Below, one piece after another: positions 8,605 to 18,124 of a stretch of DNA of 64,000 bases. The position numbers were made by a program, and so were the translations under genes. The stretch comes from Psychromonas algicola. Lineage in GTDB: Bacteria > Pseudomonadota > Gammaproteobacteria > Enterobacterales > Psychromonadaceae. The stretch is from contig NZ_SNUB01000002.1 of NCBI RefSeq assembly GCF_004378355.1, positions 1 to 64,000 of the forward strand, in the 5' to 3' direction. A model generated the notes under the pieces. The model worked only from the letters and a program-made list of their open reading frames with translations. It made no database searches and was not told the origin of the DNA. Every line of letters begins with the position of its first letter. Within the stretch, counting starts at the first letter, position 1.

Positions 8605-8788
8605 ATTAATTTTTTCTCCTATTAAAAACTCCCTCACTTTTGTTAAAGGTGCTAATTTTACAATTATGGATTGGCTAGCTTGGAACCAACTTCCCGTCAC
8701 TTTGGGTAATATTGTGGGAGGTTTAGGTTTTACTGCAGTGACTTTGTATGTAACGCACGCTAAAACCAAACCTGCACGTAATGCTTAG
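8605..8788 (+). pseudogene. Remnant of a formate/nitrite transporter (FNT) gene, 3' end only
   Basis: A frame ending in TAG at 8786-8788 encodes DWLAWNQLPVTLGNIVGG and then a hydrophobic helix with VTHAKTKPARNA. The LPVTLGNIVGG pattern is the conserved start of the last helix of FocA/NirC-type channels. Only about 60 codons are left, there is no start codon or the five preceding helices, and the fragment abuts the YeeZ-like stop. A deletion has probably fused the YeeZ-like gene to the tail of a lost FNT gene, keeping its terminator. Confidence 0.65.
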
Positions 8789-8855
8789 CTTATACCGACT
8801 GTTTAATATCGACTGCTTAATAGCGAATAAGGAATATAACACTTCAATAAATACT

Positions 8856-8895
8856 AAAAAGGCGCTGAGATAGTTATATCTCAGCGCCTTTTTTA
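8856..8895. terminator. Strong terminator after the FNT remnant and yrbG
   Basis: AAAAAGGCGCTGAGATA and TATCTCAGCGCCTTTTTT pair over at least 15 bp with a GTTA loop, with A- and T-runs on either side. It lies between convergent units and can work in both directions. Confidence 0.9.
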
Positions 8896-8941
8896 TCATT
8901 AAATAGAAGCCTAATGAAACAGCGTTGCTATGTAATGAAAA

Positions 8942-9931
8942 TTAAATAACGCTTGCTGTCATATCTTGGTATAACCAGAACATGTAACCGATATAACCTG
9001 CTAATAATAATAGACCTTCAAAGCGACCTAAAATGCCACCTTTACCTTTACGCCAAGCGATAGAGAAGATCATTAATGCGACCGTTAGGGCAACCATAAC
9101 AGGGTAATCTCGAGTTAATACTGCAGGATCAAATTTATCCGCATGAATTAATCCAGGTAATGCCATTACACCTAGAATATTAAACATATTTGAACCGATG
9201 ATATTACCTACGGCCAAATCAAATTCTTTTTTACGAGCTGCGGCTAGTGTTGTTGCTAATTCAGGTAAGCTTGTACCAATTGCAACCACTGTTAACCCAA
9301 TAATCAAATCACTTACTTGGAAGAATTCAGCAACTTCAACTGCACCCCACACTAATAAACGAGAAGAGCCAATAAGAACGGCAATACCAATGATTAGCCA
9401 TTTTAAAGCAACACCTTTACTTACTTCTTCAGGTAACTCGTCTAAAATTTCTTGTGGTAAGTTATCTTCACCGTGACTTTTTGCTTCTTTGATTGTAATA
9501 CCTAACATAACAAACAACATTGCAAGTAATAACATGCCATCTATGGTGCTAAGAAATTGATCTAGTAATAAGTAATAGCTTAATCCCATGATCAGCAGTA
9601 ATACTGGCATTTCACGTTTAAGCAGTTTTGAATTGATATGTAGTGGATAAAATAAAGCGGTTAAACCTAACATTAAACCAACGTTAGTGACATTAGAGCC
9701 AATTGCATTACCAATTGAAAGTCCTGTGTTGCCATCCATTGCCGCCATTGCTGACACTAACATTTCCGGTGCTGAGGTGCCTAAACCTACAATAACAACA
9801 CCTACAATAAGTGGTGAAATTGAAAAGCTGCGGGCTGTATTAGATGCGCCTAAAACGAATTTATCTGCACTCCAGATAAGTAGTGCAAAGCCAGCTAGGA
9901 TAGCCAACACGGGATATAATAAAGTAATCAA
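8942..9931 (-). CDS. yrbG: YrbG-type sodium/calcium exchanger-family protein
   Basis: The 329 residues form about ten membrane helices in two halves. Each half carries the alpha-repeat signature of the CaCA superfamily: GLGTSAPEML with GNAIGSNVTN in the first, and AIGTSLPELATT with GNIIGSNMFN in the second. Length and motifs match YrbG, a putative inner-membrane Ca2+/Na+ antiporter. The start codon is TTG at 9931, supported by a perfect AGGAGG five bases upstream (complement at 9937-9942). A 10-bp inverted repeat lies in its leader. The rpoZ terminator lies further upstream, so yrbG is its own unit. Confidence 0.9.
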   Translation of the reverse strand: MITLLYPVLAILAGFALLIWSADKFVLGASNTARSFSISPLIVGVVIVGLGTSAPEMLVSAMAAMDGNTGLSIGNAIGSNVTNVGLMLGLTALFYPLHINSKLLKREMPVLLLIMGLSYYLLLDQFLSTIDGMLLLAMLFVMLGITIKEAKSHGEDNLPQEILDELPEEVSKGVALKWLIIGIAVLIGSSRLLVWGAVEVAEFFQVSDLIIGLTVVAIGTSLPELATTLAAARKKEFDLAVGNIIGSNMFNILGVMALPGLIHADKFDPAVLTRDYPVMVALTVALMIFSIAWRKGKGGILGRFEGLLLLAGYIGYMFWLYQDMTASVI

Positions 9932-9960
9932 AATTTCCTCCTGAATTTTTTGAGAGATGC

Positions 9961-9993
9961 ATACTCATTATCCCCTTTATTGGTAATGAGTAT
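9961..9993 (-). promoter_or_regulatory. Perfect 10-bp inverted repeat in the yrbG leader
   Basis: ATACTCATTA (9961-9970) and TAATGAGTAT (9984-9993) are exact inverted copies with a 13-base spacer, 30 bases before the yrbG start. It could be an operator or an RNA hairpin. No T-run follows it on either strand, so it is not a terminator. Confidence 0.45.
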
Positions 9994-9995
9994 AT

Positions 9996-10034
9996 AAAAA
10001 AACGCTGAGCACTTTCATGCTCAGCGTTTTTTTA
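9996..10034 (-). terminator. rpoZ terminator
   Basis: AAAAAACGCTGAGCA pairs with TGCTCAGCGTTTTTTT around a 6-base loop. It lies just after the rpoZ stop in the direction of transcription and before yrbG. Confidence 0.9.
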
Positions 10035-10056
10035 AATTTATTAAGTCAATTGGTAT

Positions 10057-10332
10057 TTAACCACGACCTTCTGCAATAGCAGCAACAGCAGCTAATTCAG
10101 CTGCTTGTTTTTCATGTTTTTCTTGACGGTCTTGAATATCCATTAATTCATTAGTGATCAAGTTTTCTTCGATTTCACGTAATGCGATCACGGTTGGCTT
10201 GTCATTCTCAGGGTCAACTAAAGGTGTTTTACCTTGTGTTGCAAGCTGACGAGCTCTACGAGAAGCCATTAAGATTAAATCAAAACGGTTGCCTACTACA
10301 TTTACTGCATCTTCAACGGTTACTCGTGCCAT
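10057..10332 (-). CDS. rpoZ: RNA polymerase omega subunit
   Basis: Omega helps assemble the polymerase core by chaperoning beta prime. The 91-residue protein starts [10 protein letters not shown] and contains [16 protein letters not shown] and then [14 protein letters not shown], the classic omega pattern, at the family's usual length. It follows gmk after 142 bases in the conserved gmk-rpoZ order, and its own terminator follows. spoT, often the next gene, is absent here; yrbG occupies that place. Confidence 0.97.
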   Translation of the reverse strand: MARVTVEDAVNVVGNRFDLILMASRRARQLATQGKTPLVDPENDKPTVIALREIEENLITNELMDIQDRQEKHEKQAAELAAVAAIAEGRG

Positions 10333-10474
10333 TGTTGAACTCCAAAAGTTAATTACATAAAAACGGGCGCTTATTATATGTGCTAAACAGTAATTGATCC
10401 AGCACCTTGATACAGAGATTTTACTTTTCTACCTATGTTAAATCAATATATCGGCTAACTTTGTGCTTTAAACA

Positions 10475-11101
10475 TTACGGACACAATAATTCTTTAATGG
10501 TTTGGCGATGTTTAATTGCTTGTTTTGCTTGCTCACTTCTTAGTGAAAGTACAATGGCAGAGAATTCTTGCATCGCAATATCAAAATCATCATTGACGAT
10601 TAAATAATCGTATTCATCATAATGCGACATTTCTGATTGCGCTTCTTGCATACGCTTAGCAATAATCTCTGCACTATCTTGACCACGTTTGTTTAAACGC
10701 GCTTCTAATTCTGCTCTGCTTGGTGGCAAAATAAAAATACCTTTAGCATTTGGCATCACTTCACGTACTTGACGGGCACCTTGCCAATCAATATCTAAAA
10801 GTATATCAATGCCCTTTGCTAAAGATTGTTCAATAGTGACACGAGATGTGCCGTAATAATTGCCAAAGACTTCAGCCCATTCAAAGAAAGCATTTTCTTC
10901 AATTAATTGTTTAAACTCAGCTTCACTCACAAAGTGATAATGTTCGCCATCAACTTCACCAGGACGTGGAGCGCGAGTTGTATGAGAAACTGAAACTTGT
11001 GCTTCGTAACTACGTTTTTCTGCTAATAGTGCTTTTATTAAGCTAGATTTACCTGCACCACTTGGCGCAGAGACAATATAAAGAGTACCAACCTGAGACA
11101 T
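10475..11101 (-). CDS. gmk: Guanylate kinase
   Basis: Gmk converts GMP to GDP with ATP. The 208 residues contain the P-loop [16 protein letters not shown] (about 11-26), the GMP-binding [16 protein letters not shown] with HYHFV, and [10 protein letters not shown], all standard. It is upstream of rpoZ on the same strand. The 194-base spacer before it to trhO holds no recognised feature beyond a probable promoter. Confidence 0.97.
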   Translation of the reverse strand: MSQVGTLYIVSAPSGAGKSSLIKALLAEKRSYEAQVSVSHTTRAPRPGEVDGEHYHFVSEAEFKQLIEENAFFEWAEVFGNYYGTSRVTIEQSLAKGIDILLDIDWQGARQVREVMPNAKGIFILPPSRAELEARLNKRGQDSAEIIAKRMQEAQSEMSHYDEYDYLIVNDDFDIAMQEFSAIVLSLRSEQAKQAIKHRQTIKELLCP

Positions 11102-11295
11102 AATTAAATTTCCTAAAGCAGTTTATTTCGAGTTAATTGCTATTTTGTTGTTTGATTTTTGAACACGTAAATTTTTGTGTGCGCGATTATCGCTTATTTT
11201 GCGAATGAAGTCTTTTTAATCGGAAAATATTTTGTGGAAAGAGAATTAAAGTAGTGAGAAATACCACTTCTAGAATAAGAAGTGGTATGAATTGA

Positions 11296-12273
11296 TTATT
11301 TTGTACGTTGTTGGGCTTTGAGCGCTTGTTTCTTCGCTCTATTTTCTTCTAATTGCGTTAAAGCATCAGATCCAATATGCGCTTGACCACGTTCTTTTGA
11401 TAAACGAATTTGTTTTTCACGCTCTAAAAAACGTGCTTTCTGTTCTTCAGATAAACTATCGTGACAATGATGACAACTTACACCTTGCATATATTTATCT
11501 GATTTTTTGTCTTCTTCCGTGATTGGTAAACGACAGCCATGACATTGGTCGTATTGACCTTTTTCAAGCTGGTGGTTTACAGAAACACGATTATCAAACA
11601 CAAAACACTCACCTTGCCACATTGTTTCTTCTTCTGGCACTTCTTCAAGGTATTTAAGCACGCCACCTTCAAGATGATAAACCTCATCAAATCCTTGCTC
11701 TTTTAAATAAGCAGTTGATTTTTCACAGCGAATACCGCCAGTACAAAACATCGCTACTTTTTTGTGTTTAGCGGGATTGAGGTTCTCTTTAACGTACTCA
11801 GGAAACTCTCGGAAATTAGTGGTTTTAGGATCCACTGCATTTTCAAAAGTACCAATACTGATTTCATAATCGTTACGTGTATCAACCAATAAAACGTCTG
11901 GATCGCTGATCAAAGCATTCCAATCTTTTGGTTTAACGTAAGTGCCCACTGTACGATTAGGATCAATACCTTCAACGCCCATGGTCACGATTTCTTTCTT
12001 AAGTTTCACCTTAGTACGGTAAAATGGGTTTTGAGTATCAAACGAAAGCTTAACGGTTAAATTAACCAATCTTGGATCAGACTTTAACCAATTAAGTACA
12101 TTATCAATACCTTCTTGCTCACCAGCTATGGTGCCGTTAATACCTTCACTTGCGAGTAATAACGTACCTTTAACTTGGTTGGTATTCATTATGTTTAGTA
12201 GGGGAGTTTGCAGTTCTTCAAAGTTTTCTAAAGAGACAAAACGGTATAATGCACAAACAACAATATTTGACAT
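11296..12273 (-). CDS. trhO: tRNA uridine(34) hydroxylase, rhodanese-like (TrhO/YceA)
   Basis: TrhO hydroxylates uridine 34 of tRNA on the route to cmo5U. The 325 residues have an N-terminal acylphosphatase-like domain ([14 protein letters not shown], about 38-51), a rhodanese domain with [11 protein letters not shown] and the active-site loop [12 protein letters not shown] (Cys near 176-182), and a C-terminal part with a Cys-rich zinc-like region (CHGCRLP, CHHCHDS). The tail is Lys/Arg-rich. This layout and length match YceA. It is monocistronic here. Confidence 0.92.
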   Translation of the reverse strand: MSNIVVCALYRFVSLENFEELQTPLLNIMNTNQVKGTLLLASEGINGTIAGEQEGIDNVLNWLKSDPRLVNLTVKLSFDTQNPFYRTKVKLKKEIVTMGVEGIDPNRTVGTYVKPKDWNALISDPDVLLVDTRNDYEISIGTFENAVDPKTTNFREFPEYVKENLNPAKHKKVAMFCTGGIRCEKSTAYLKEQGFDEVYHLEGGVLKYLEEVPEEETMWQGECFVFDNRVSVNHQLEKGQYDQCHGCRLPITEEDKKSDKYMQGVSCHHCHDSLSEEQKARFLEREKQIRLSKERGQAHIGSDALTQLEENRAKKQALKAQQRTK

Positions 12274-12439
12274 ACTTCTTTTCCTTATCTTGCTAACTGA
12301 AACGTAAATTCAGCGCAGTAAATGAGCTCGGCATTATACGAATAGAAAATTGTTAATCAATTGTTATCTGCTTTAGTCTTTTATCTTTTTGTTTGAGGGC
12401 CTTGTGTTGATTGAGATTGTTAACCCTCGGAGCCAGTTG

Positions 12440-13015
12440 TTAACGTTTGAAACGTAACAAGTTTTCAATATAACGCATCGCTTGTTGCGCGCTATTTTTT
12501 TGTCCTAGTACATGCGAGTTGGTTAATGCTCCTTCATGTAATAAAATTAACAAATCAATTAATAGCTTTTGTTTTTCTGGATTCGTTTCAAAGTCGTTTA
12601 CTTGTTCTGTGAAAATAGCTTGAAAAGCTTTTTTATGGTTTAAGCAAAGTGAAGCGATATCTGGATTGATTGTTGAAAATTCAGAGATGGCTTGAGTAAA
12701 GTAACAGCCATTAAAGTCTGGTAATTCGGTTTGTTCGCCTTGGATCCATGCATCGAGTGTTTCAAAGACAATTAATAAACTGTCTTTACCCGGAACGGCA
12801 AATTTCAAACGAGCTTGAAGCTGTTGCATGATCTGCTCGTGATGCTGAGTGAGAGTCGCAATAATCAGCTCATCTTTACTTTGAAAATGGTTATAAAGTG
12901 TTTTTTTAGCCACATTCGCAGCTTTAATAATTTCGTTAATACCAACAGCATGAAAGCCTCGAGAATAAAAAAGCGCAAAGGCCGCATCTAGGATTTGTTT
13001 CTGTTTGATATTCAT
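12440..13015 (-). CDS. TetR/AcrR-family transcriptional regulator
   Basis: The 191-residue protein opens with a TetR helix-turn-helix: ILDAAFALFYSRGFHAVGIN, then IIKAANVAKKTLYNHFQSKD. The remaining 140 residues are an all-helical ligand domain with no recognised ligand. It is a paralogue of the regulator at 41658-42194, with the same GFHA/GYHA...GI and YxHF patterns. It is not divergent from an obvious target; trhO lies downstream on the same strand and the HAD gene lies upstream. Confidence 0.88.
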   Translation of the reverse strand: MNIKQKQILDAAFALFYSRGFHAVGINEIIKAANVAKKTLYNHFQSKDELIIATLTQHHEQIMQQLQARLKFAVPGKDSLLIVFETLDAWIQGEQTELPDFNGCYFTQAISEFSTINPDIASLCLNHKKAFQAIFTEQVNDFETNPEKQKLLIDLLILLHEGALTNSHVLGQKNSAQQAMRYIENLLRFKR

Positions 13016-13114
13016 TATGTAAACTCCTAACCATTTTTGTTTGATATGTTTAACAATGCTACATGAAGTACGATCTGTCTAGTTGTTCTTATGATCTAAC
13101 CGACACATTTCGAT

Positions 13115-13777
13115 TTATTTTTCTGATTCAGCTTTTAGATCCCTTAAAACATCATGCAACGAAGCTTTAACTTGATGGCCTAACGCAATGATATTGTGAT
13201 CTGGACTTACTAGATCAGGCACTTGATAAACCTGCATTTTTGCAGCAACAGCAGCAAGTACACCGTTATTTGAATCTTCAAAAGCAAGACAATGTTGTGG
13301 TGAAACATGTAACCGTTGTGCTGCTAATAAGAATATTTCTGGGTGAGGTTTACCGTGAGTGACTTCGCATCCACTACTGATATGTTCAAAGTAAGGTGCT
13401 AAGCCTGATAGCTTTAATTTGGTCGCTGCGAGTTCTTGATGCGTCGATGTTGCAACGGCAATAGGAATGTCTTTTTCCTTAAGCCAGTCTAACAATTCAA
13501 TCACACCTTCTTTTACTGGAATCGCTTGGTTTTCAACAATAGGCCAATAGCCATCCATCCACGCTTTACGTAAAGTTGGGTAATCAATATATTGTGCATA
13601 ATGATCCATGATCGCAATTTCAATGCCTTTAGCGTTACAACCAATAATTTTGACATAAGCACTTTGGACAAAAGGAAGGGATAGTTTTTTACAAGCTTTT
13701 TCAAAGGCTTGCATACAAACACGTTCGGTATCTAATAAAAGACCATCCATATCAAAAATGGCAGCTTGGTAAGGCAT
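13115..13777 (-). CDS. HAD-superfamily phosphatase, beta-phosphoglucomutase-like
   Basis: From the ATG at 13777 the protein has 220 residues; a start at 13792 would add five. HAD motif I is FDMDGLLLDTE with the two catalytic Asp, motif II is VATST, motif III is the Lys in GKPHPEIF, and motif IV is AFEDSNNG. The alpha-helical cap between motifs I and II marks class IA. Relatives act on sugar phosphates or pseudouridine 5'-phosphate, but the substrate cannot be told from sequence. Confidence 0.88.
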   Translation of the reverse strand: MPYQAAIFDMDGLLLDTERVCMQAFEKACKKLSLPFVQSAYVKIIGCNAKGIEIAIMDHYAQYIDYPTLRKAWMDGYWPIVENQAIPVKEGVIELLDWLKEKDIPIAVATSTHQELAATKLKLSGLAPYFEHISSGCEVTHGKPHPEIFLLAAQRLHVSPQHCLAFEDSNNGVLAAVAAKMQVYQVPDLVSPDHNIIALGHQVKASLHDVLRDLKAESEK

Positions 13778-13899
13778 AAAAAATCTCAGCAATGAAAAAT
13801 CTAATTATACCTGTGTAGACAATTTGTTTCACCTTTAGCTTGAAAATGTAAAAGGTACCTTAATTTTTATGATTAATGCACCTTATTTTCTAATAAAGT

Positions 13900-14772
13900 T
13901 TATTTTGCTGTTTTGAATTTCTCAAGGTTAATAAAACCAATAAAAATACCGGAAATAACACATAGACTCGCTGCAAGTTTAATTAAGCCGATCTCTTCTT
14001 GATAGAATAAAACCCCGCCTAATAAACCAAAAATCGGTACTAATAAAGTTAATGGTGCGACTGTGGTTAATGGATAAGTCACTAATAAACGGTTCCATAT
14101 CCAATAGCCTAATAAGGTAACTGGATAAGCTTGAAATAATACTGAAAAAGCCACGCGGCCATTAAGCTGCTCAGGAAGTTGCATAAAAACATCAATGCCC
14201 GACTGTAAATAAACAATCACAAACAATGGAACTGGTGCACAAGCCATTGCCCATAAACTAAATGCAAAGATCTGTTTAGTGCCTGCTTTTTTAATAATGA
14301 TGCTGGCAAGGCTCCAAGATAAAGCGGCAAACAGAATTAATAGTAAACCAGTGTTAGTCACTGAACCATCGGTCACGGTTAAACTAAGTAATAAACCACT
14401 TAGCGCCAAGGCCGAGCCTATTATTTTATTTAACGGTAATGCTTCTTTTAATAAGAAATAACCTAAGAATAAACCAAAGGCGACGTTCATTTGCAATAAA
14501 ACCGATGCCATACCGGCACTCAATCCGGCTTCAATGGACCAAGTGGCCATTCCCCAAACGCCAATCGAAAAAATCCAACCGTAAGCAATTAAATACAACC
14601 ATGAAACGTTAGGTCTTTTTACAAAGAAGATTGCAGGTAAGGCGACTAGGCTGAATCGAAAAGCAGTTAATAACAAAGGGTCAATTTCATTAACACCTAA
14701 CTTGATCACTGAGAAATTCAGTCCCCATACAATCATGACGAGAATACCTAATATTAAATCGTTTCTTTTCAT
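13900..14772 (-). CDS. EamA-family (DMT) exporter
   Basis: The start at 14772 gives 290 residues with ten predicted membrane helices in two EamA repeats; LILGILVMIVWGLNFSVIKLG opens the first and LLLILFAALSWSLASIIIKKAG the second. An upstream extension to 14874 would add 34 residues unlike the family and overlap the divergent regulator's promoter. DMT proteins of this kind export amino acids or related metabolites. The divergent MocR regulator 128 bases away suggests control by an amino-acid or vitamin-B6-linked signal. Confidence 0.88.
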   Translation of the reverse strand: MKRNDLILGILVMIVWGLNFSVIKLGVNEIDPLLLTAFRFSLVALPAIFFVKRPNVSWLYLIAYGWIFSIGVWGMATWSIEAGLSAGMASVLLQMNVAFGLFLGYFLLKEALPLNKIIGSALALSGLLLSLTVTDGSVTNTGLLLILFAALSWSLASIIIKKAGTKQIFAFSLWAMACAPVPLFVIVYLQSGIDVFMQLPEQLNGRVAFSVLFQAYPVTLLGYWIWNRLLVTYPLTTVAPLTLLVPIFGLLGGVLFYQEEIGLIKLAASLCVISGIFIGFINLEKFKTAK

Positions 14773-14900
14773 TACTATTCCTTTGATGACTACTTTTAAA
14801 TGTTTTATTGCAAGCGTGTTGGCGCTTGACCTTAATGGCATTATCCAACAAACTGAAAAAGATAACAGATACAAAAATTAACTTTAAAAGCGGTACAGTT

Positions 14901-16310
14901 ATGAGATATACCCAATTAGCAGAACAATGTGTGCAACAAATAGAAGCTGGGCAATTAGCTTTACACAGTAAAATGCCGTCACTGCGCAAGTTTAAACAAC
15001 TTCATGGTGTCAGTATGACCACAGCATTAAATTGTTATCAGCATTTAGAGTCTTTAGGTTGGTTAATTGCAAAGCCGCAATCAGGCTATTATGTCGCACA
15101 AAAATCATTGTTAGCGGATAACATAAAATCACCTACGTTAGTGTCCTTTCAAAGTTCAACAACAGAGCCGAAAAAGGCAGCGTTATATAATCCTTTTATT
15201 GACCCTTGTCCACTGGGTATTGCACGTTATGACTCGGAATTAATTCCAGTAGAAAAGCTACAACAAAGCTTTAAACGCGCCATGAAACAACAAGGTAAAC
15301 AAATAAGTCATTATCCTGATCCACAAGGCGAATTGCTATTACGAGGGTGCTTGAGTGAGCATTTTAAAGGAATGAATTTTCATTTCTCTGCCGCGGAATC
15401 AGTGATCACTCATGGTTGCTTAGATGCGATTCGTACCGCTATCGAAATCACCACACAGGTAGGTGATGCAGTTGCGATTAGTTCGCCTTGTTTTAGCGGG
15501 TTATTGGACTTGTTAGCGAGTATGGGACGACGCGTTGTTGAAATTCCTTCAGTGCAAGAGGGCATTGACCTTGAACAGTTACAATATCAAATGCAACAAG
15601 GAGCCATTAAAGCTGGCTTATTTTGTACGTCGCATATGAATCCACAAGGGTTGTCCATGAGTGCATTACAAAAACAAAAATTGGTTGAACTCGCAACGCA
15701 ATACCAAATTCCTATTATTGAAGATGATGTATACCTTGAACTAGGTTATCAGGACGTTATTCCTTTACCTGCAAAACATTGGGATCGCGAAGGTTATATA
15801 TTATGGTGTGGCTCTTTTTCTAAAACCCTTGCCGCAGGTTATCGGTTAGGTTGGTGTTTGCCGGGGCGATACTTACAGGCTTACTTGCAGCATCGCCTGT
15901 TTGCGAATCAAGGAGTGACGTCTCCACTGCAATTAGGGATCGCTGATTTTATTCGCCGTGGTGATTATCTAAAGCATTTGAAAAAAATACGTTTACACTT
16001 ACAACAACAGAGCTTGCAATTTATTGCCTATTTACAAAAAAACTTACCTAACAATAGCAAAATTAGTCAACCTGCTGGTGGGTTTGTATTGTGGATAGAA
16101 GTACCAGACTTAAATACCCTGCAATTAAGAAAGTTGGCCTTAATTAACAAATTGGATATTCGTATCGGGGAAAGCTTTAGCACCCTAGATCTTTATCCTC
16201 ATTGTTTTCGTTTAAATATAGGGTTTAATATCATTGAACCACAAGTAGAATGCCAACTAACTGTTTTAATGAAACTAATTAAAGACTGTGTAAAGGACAA
16301 AACATGTTAG
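14901..16310 (+). CDS. MocR-type regulator: GntR helix-turn-helix fused to an aminotransferase fold
   Basis: The protein has 469 residues from the ATG at 14901. Residues 1-70 form a GntR winged helix (KMPSLRKFKQLHGVSMTTAL). Residues 100-460 form a fold-type I aminotransferase with the PLP-binding Lys at 308 in GSFSKTLAAGYRLGW, and the EDDVYLEL and NPQG motifs. MocR proteins use PLP as a sensor rather than for transamination. It faces the EamA exporter, its most likely target. The DUF3820 gene overlaps its end by 7 bases. Confidence 0.92.
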   Translation: MRYTQLAEQCVQQIEAGQLALHSKMPSLRKFKQLHGVSMTTALNCYQHLESLGWLIAKPQSGYYVAQKSLLADNIKSPTLVSFQSSTTEPKKAALYNPFIDPCPLGIARYDSELIPVEKLQQSFKRAMKQQGKQISHYPDPQGELLLRGCLSEHFKGMNFHFSAAESVITHGCLDAIRTAIEITTQVGDAVAISSPCFSGLLDLLASMGRRVVEIPSVQEGIDLEQLQYQMQQGAIKAGLFCTSHMNPQGLSMSALQKQKLVELATQYQIPIIEDDVYLELGYQDVIPLPAKHWDREGYILWCGSFSKTLAAGYRLGWCLPGRYLQAYLQHRLFANQGVTSPLQLGIADFIRRGDYLKHLKKIRLHLQQQSLQFIAYLQKNLPNNSKISQPAGGFVLWIEVPDLNTLQLRKLALINKLDIRIGESFSTLDLYPHCFRLNIGFNIIEPQVECQLTVLMKLIKDCVKDKTC

Positions 16311-16519
16311 ATAACCCTAAAGCATTAAGTGATGCAATTAACCAAGTCATGCCATTTGGTAAATATGCAGGTAGAAAGTTGATCCATTTACCTGAGCCTT
16401 ATTTAGTGTGGTTTCATGGCAAGGGCTTCCCAGAAGGGAAATTAGGCGAACAACTTGCTTTAATGTATGAAGTGAAATTAAATGGCTTAGAGAAAATGCT
16501 TGAGCCATTAATAAAATAA
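16304..16519 (+). CDS. DUF3820 small protein
   Basis: The 71 residues contain the DUF3820 pattern MPFGKYAGRKLIHLPEPYL followed by WFHGKGFPEGKLGEQL. These small proteins are common in marine gammaproteobacteria; some have been called quorum-sensing-regulated virulence factors, but the biochemical role is unknown. The ATG overlaps the MocR stop by 7 bases, so translation is coupled. Confidence 0.85.
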   Translation: MLDNPKALSDAINQVMPFGKYAGRKLIHLPEPYLVWFHGKGFPEGKLGEQLALMYEVKLNGLEKMLEPLIK

Positions 16520-16536
16520 ATCGATTGGGATAAATT

Positions 16537-17532
16537 ATGTTTAAAAAATTAAGTTGTTCATTATTGGTACTATGCGTTAGCCAATCAAGCATAGCTCGCC
16601 CTCTTAGTGAGCAAGCTGGATGGGACTCGACTTTGAGTTTAAATGCGCTTTACATTAGCGGTCATTCTCAATTAAGTACAAGTAGCGAAAATCGCACCAC
16701 AAATAGTTTAACTAATAGTGGGAAATCAACTTCTGAAACTTTAGTTATCCCTTTAAATAAAATCTTTTACACATTTGATAGTTTAAAGACGCAACTCTAT
16801 TTTGATGCGAATAATGCTGATCAAATTACAACTAATGGTTTTCAATATGAGTTCGGTATGAAACATCAGTTTTATGACGATAGTAAATTAACCTTTGCTG
16901 TTTTTCCTAAGTTATCCGTTTATAACGAAGTATGGGAAGACCCTTTTTTAGTCGGTAGTGACAGAGAAGAAACCAAACAAAAAGTAGGTGGTGGGCGTAT
17001 TGCCATTGAACAAATCTTTGCAAGTCCCTTTACCGTTAAATACGCCATCGCGAGCAGTAGTATTGAAGATGAATTAAGTGGTCAAACGAATAGCTTAACC
17101 AGCGATGAGATTACATTATTAAATCGTGACAGTATTTATCAGCGATTTAGCATCGAAACCATGTTCCCTATACAAAAAAGAATCTTTTTAAAACCGACGC
17201 TAGAAAAGAACCAAAGAGATGCTGATGGTGCTGCAAATAGTTATGAAGATTATGCGCTTAAATTGGGAGTTCTTATTTTTAGAGAGCGTTCATTTTGGGC
17301 GACAACGCTTTCAATGGGAGTACAAAACTATGAAGCGACAAACCCTATTTTTGATAAGAAACAAGATCTTGTTTATGGCAGTCTATCTTCTATATTTAGT
17401 TACAAAGAGCCATTAAATTTAAGAAACTGGAATTGGAACTTGTTAGGCGCATATACGCAGAAAAAGTCGGATATTAGTTTTTATGATAGTCGTTCAATCT
17501 TTATTTCTACAGGGATGAGTTACCAGTTTTAG
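16537..17532 (+). CDS. DUF2860 family protein, probable outer-membrane beta-barrel
   Basis: A signal peptide (MFKKLSCSLLVLCVSQSSIA, cut near residue 20) is followed by RPLSEQAGWDSTLSLNALYI, the N-terminal signature of DUF2860 proteins of Vibrio and relatives. The remaining roughly 310 residues have alternating beta-strand patterns and end in aromatic MSYQF, which is the terminal Phe motif of outer-membrane barrels. The function is unknown. It starts 17 bases after the DUF3820 stop and may be cotranscribed. Confidence 0.8.
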   Translation: MFKKLSCSLLVLCVSQSSIARPLSEQAGWDSTLSLNALYISGHSQLSTSSENRTTNSLTNSGKSTSETLVIPLNKIFYTFDSLKTQLYFDANNADQITTNGFQYEFGMKHQFYDDSKLTFAVFPKLSVYNEVWEDPFLVGSDREETKQKVGGGRIAIEQIFASPFTVKYAIASSSIEDELSGQTNSLTSDEITLLNRDSIYQRFSIETMFPIQKRIFLKPTLEKNQRDADGAANSYEDYALKLGVLIFRERSFWATTLSMGVQNYEATNPIFDKKQDLVYGSLSSIFSYKEPLNLRNWNWNLLGAYTQKKSDISFYDSRSIFISTGMSYQF

Positions 17533-17665
17533 CTTGGCGTTTTTTGTTCTAAATAAAGAGATTTAACAGATATTTTAAATTTTTTATAAATTCAGGGAAT
17601 AAATTACAGATTAGTAAGGTCTTGTTAATTGATTCGTTTAAATTCATTTAAAAAAGGAACCTAAT

Positions 17666-18124
17666 ATGAAAAAAATAATCTTAATGCTACAAATGGTAGC
17701 TTTAATGACTTTCTCAGTTTTTCAGACGGCAAATGCTGCTGATGCTGTTTATACAAGCTACTTTAGCAGCAAGGCCGTTTCAGGCTATGACGTTGTTTCT
17801 TACTTCACTGAGTCAAAGCAAGTAAAAGGAAGCAGTAAATATACGTTTGAATATCAAGGTGCTGATTGGTATTTCTCAAGCGCTGAAAATTTAGCATTAT
17901 TTAAAACTAACCCTGTGAAATACGCGCCTCAATATGGCGGTCACTGTGCATGGGCGATGGCAAACAAACAAATTGCGCCAGGAAACGCACCTTTTTGGAC
18001 TGTTTATAATGATAAGCTTTATTTGAACTATGATAAGAGTGTTATGGATACATGGGTTACAGATAAAGACGCATTTATCAAACAAGCAGATCTTCATTGG
18101 GCTAATTTAGAAAAGGAATTTTAA
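17666..18124 (+). CDS. YHS-domain exported protein
   Basis: A signal peptide ends at TANA near residue 25. The mature part has the YHS-type sequence SGYDVVSYFTE, then YQGADWYFSSAENLALF, KYAPQYGGHCAWA and LYLNYDKSVMDTW. This is the form often annotated YHS domain-containing (seleno)protein; here the position is Cys in GGHCAW. YHS domains bind metals, but the role is unknown. The stop overlaps the next ATG by one base, starting a compact five-gene run to 21559. Confidence 0.85.
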   Translation: MKKIILMLQMVALMTFSVFQTANAADAVYTSYFSSKAVSGYDVVSYFTESKQVKGSSKYTFEYQGADWYFSSAENLALFKTNPVKYAPQYGGHCAWAMANKQIAPGNAPFWTVYNDKLYLNYDKSVMDTWVTDKDAFIKQADLHWANLEKEF

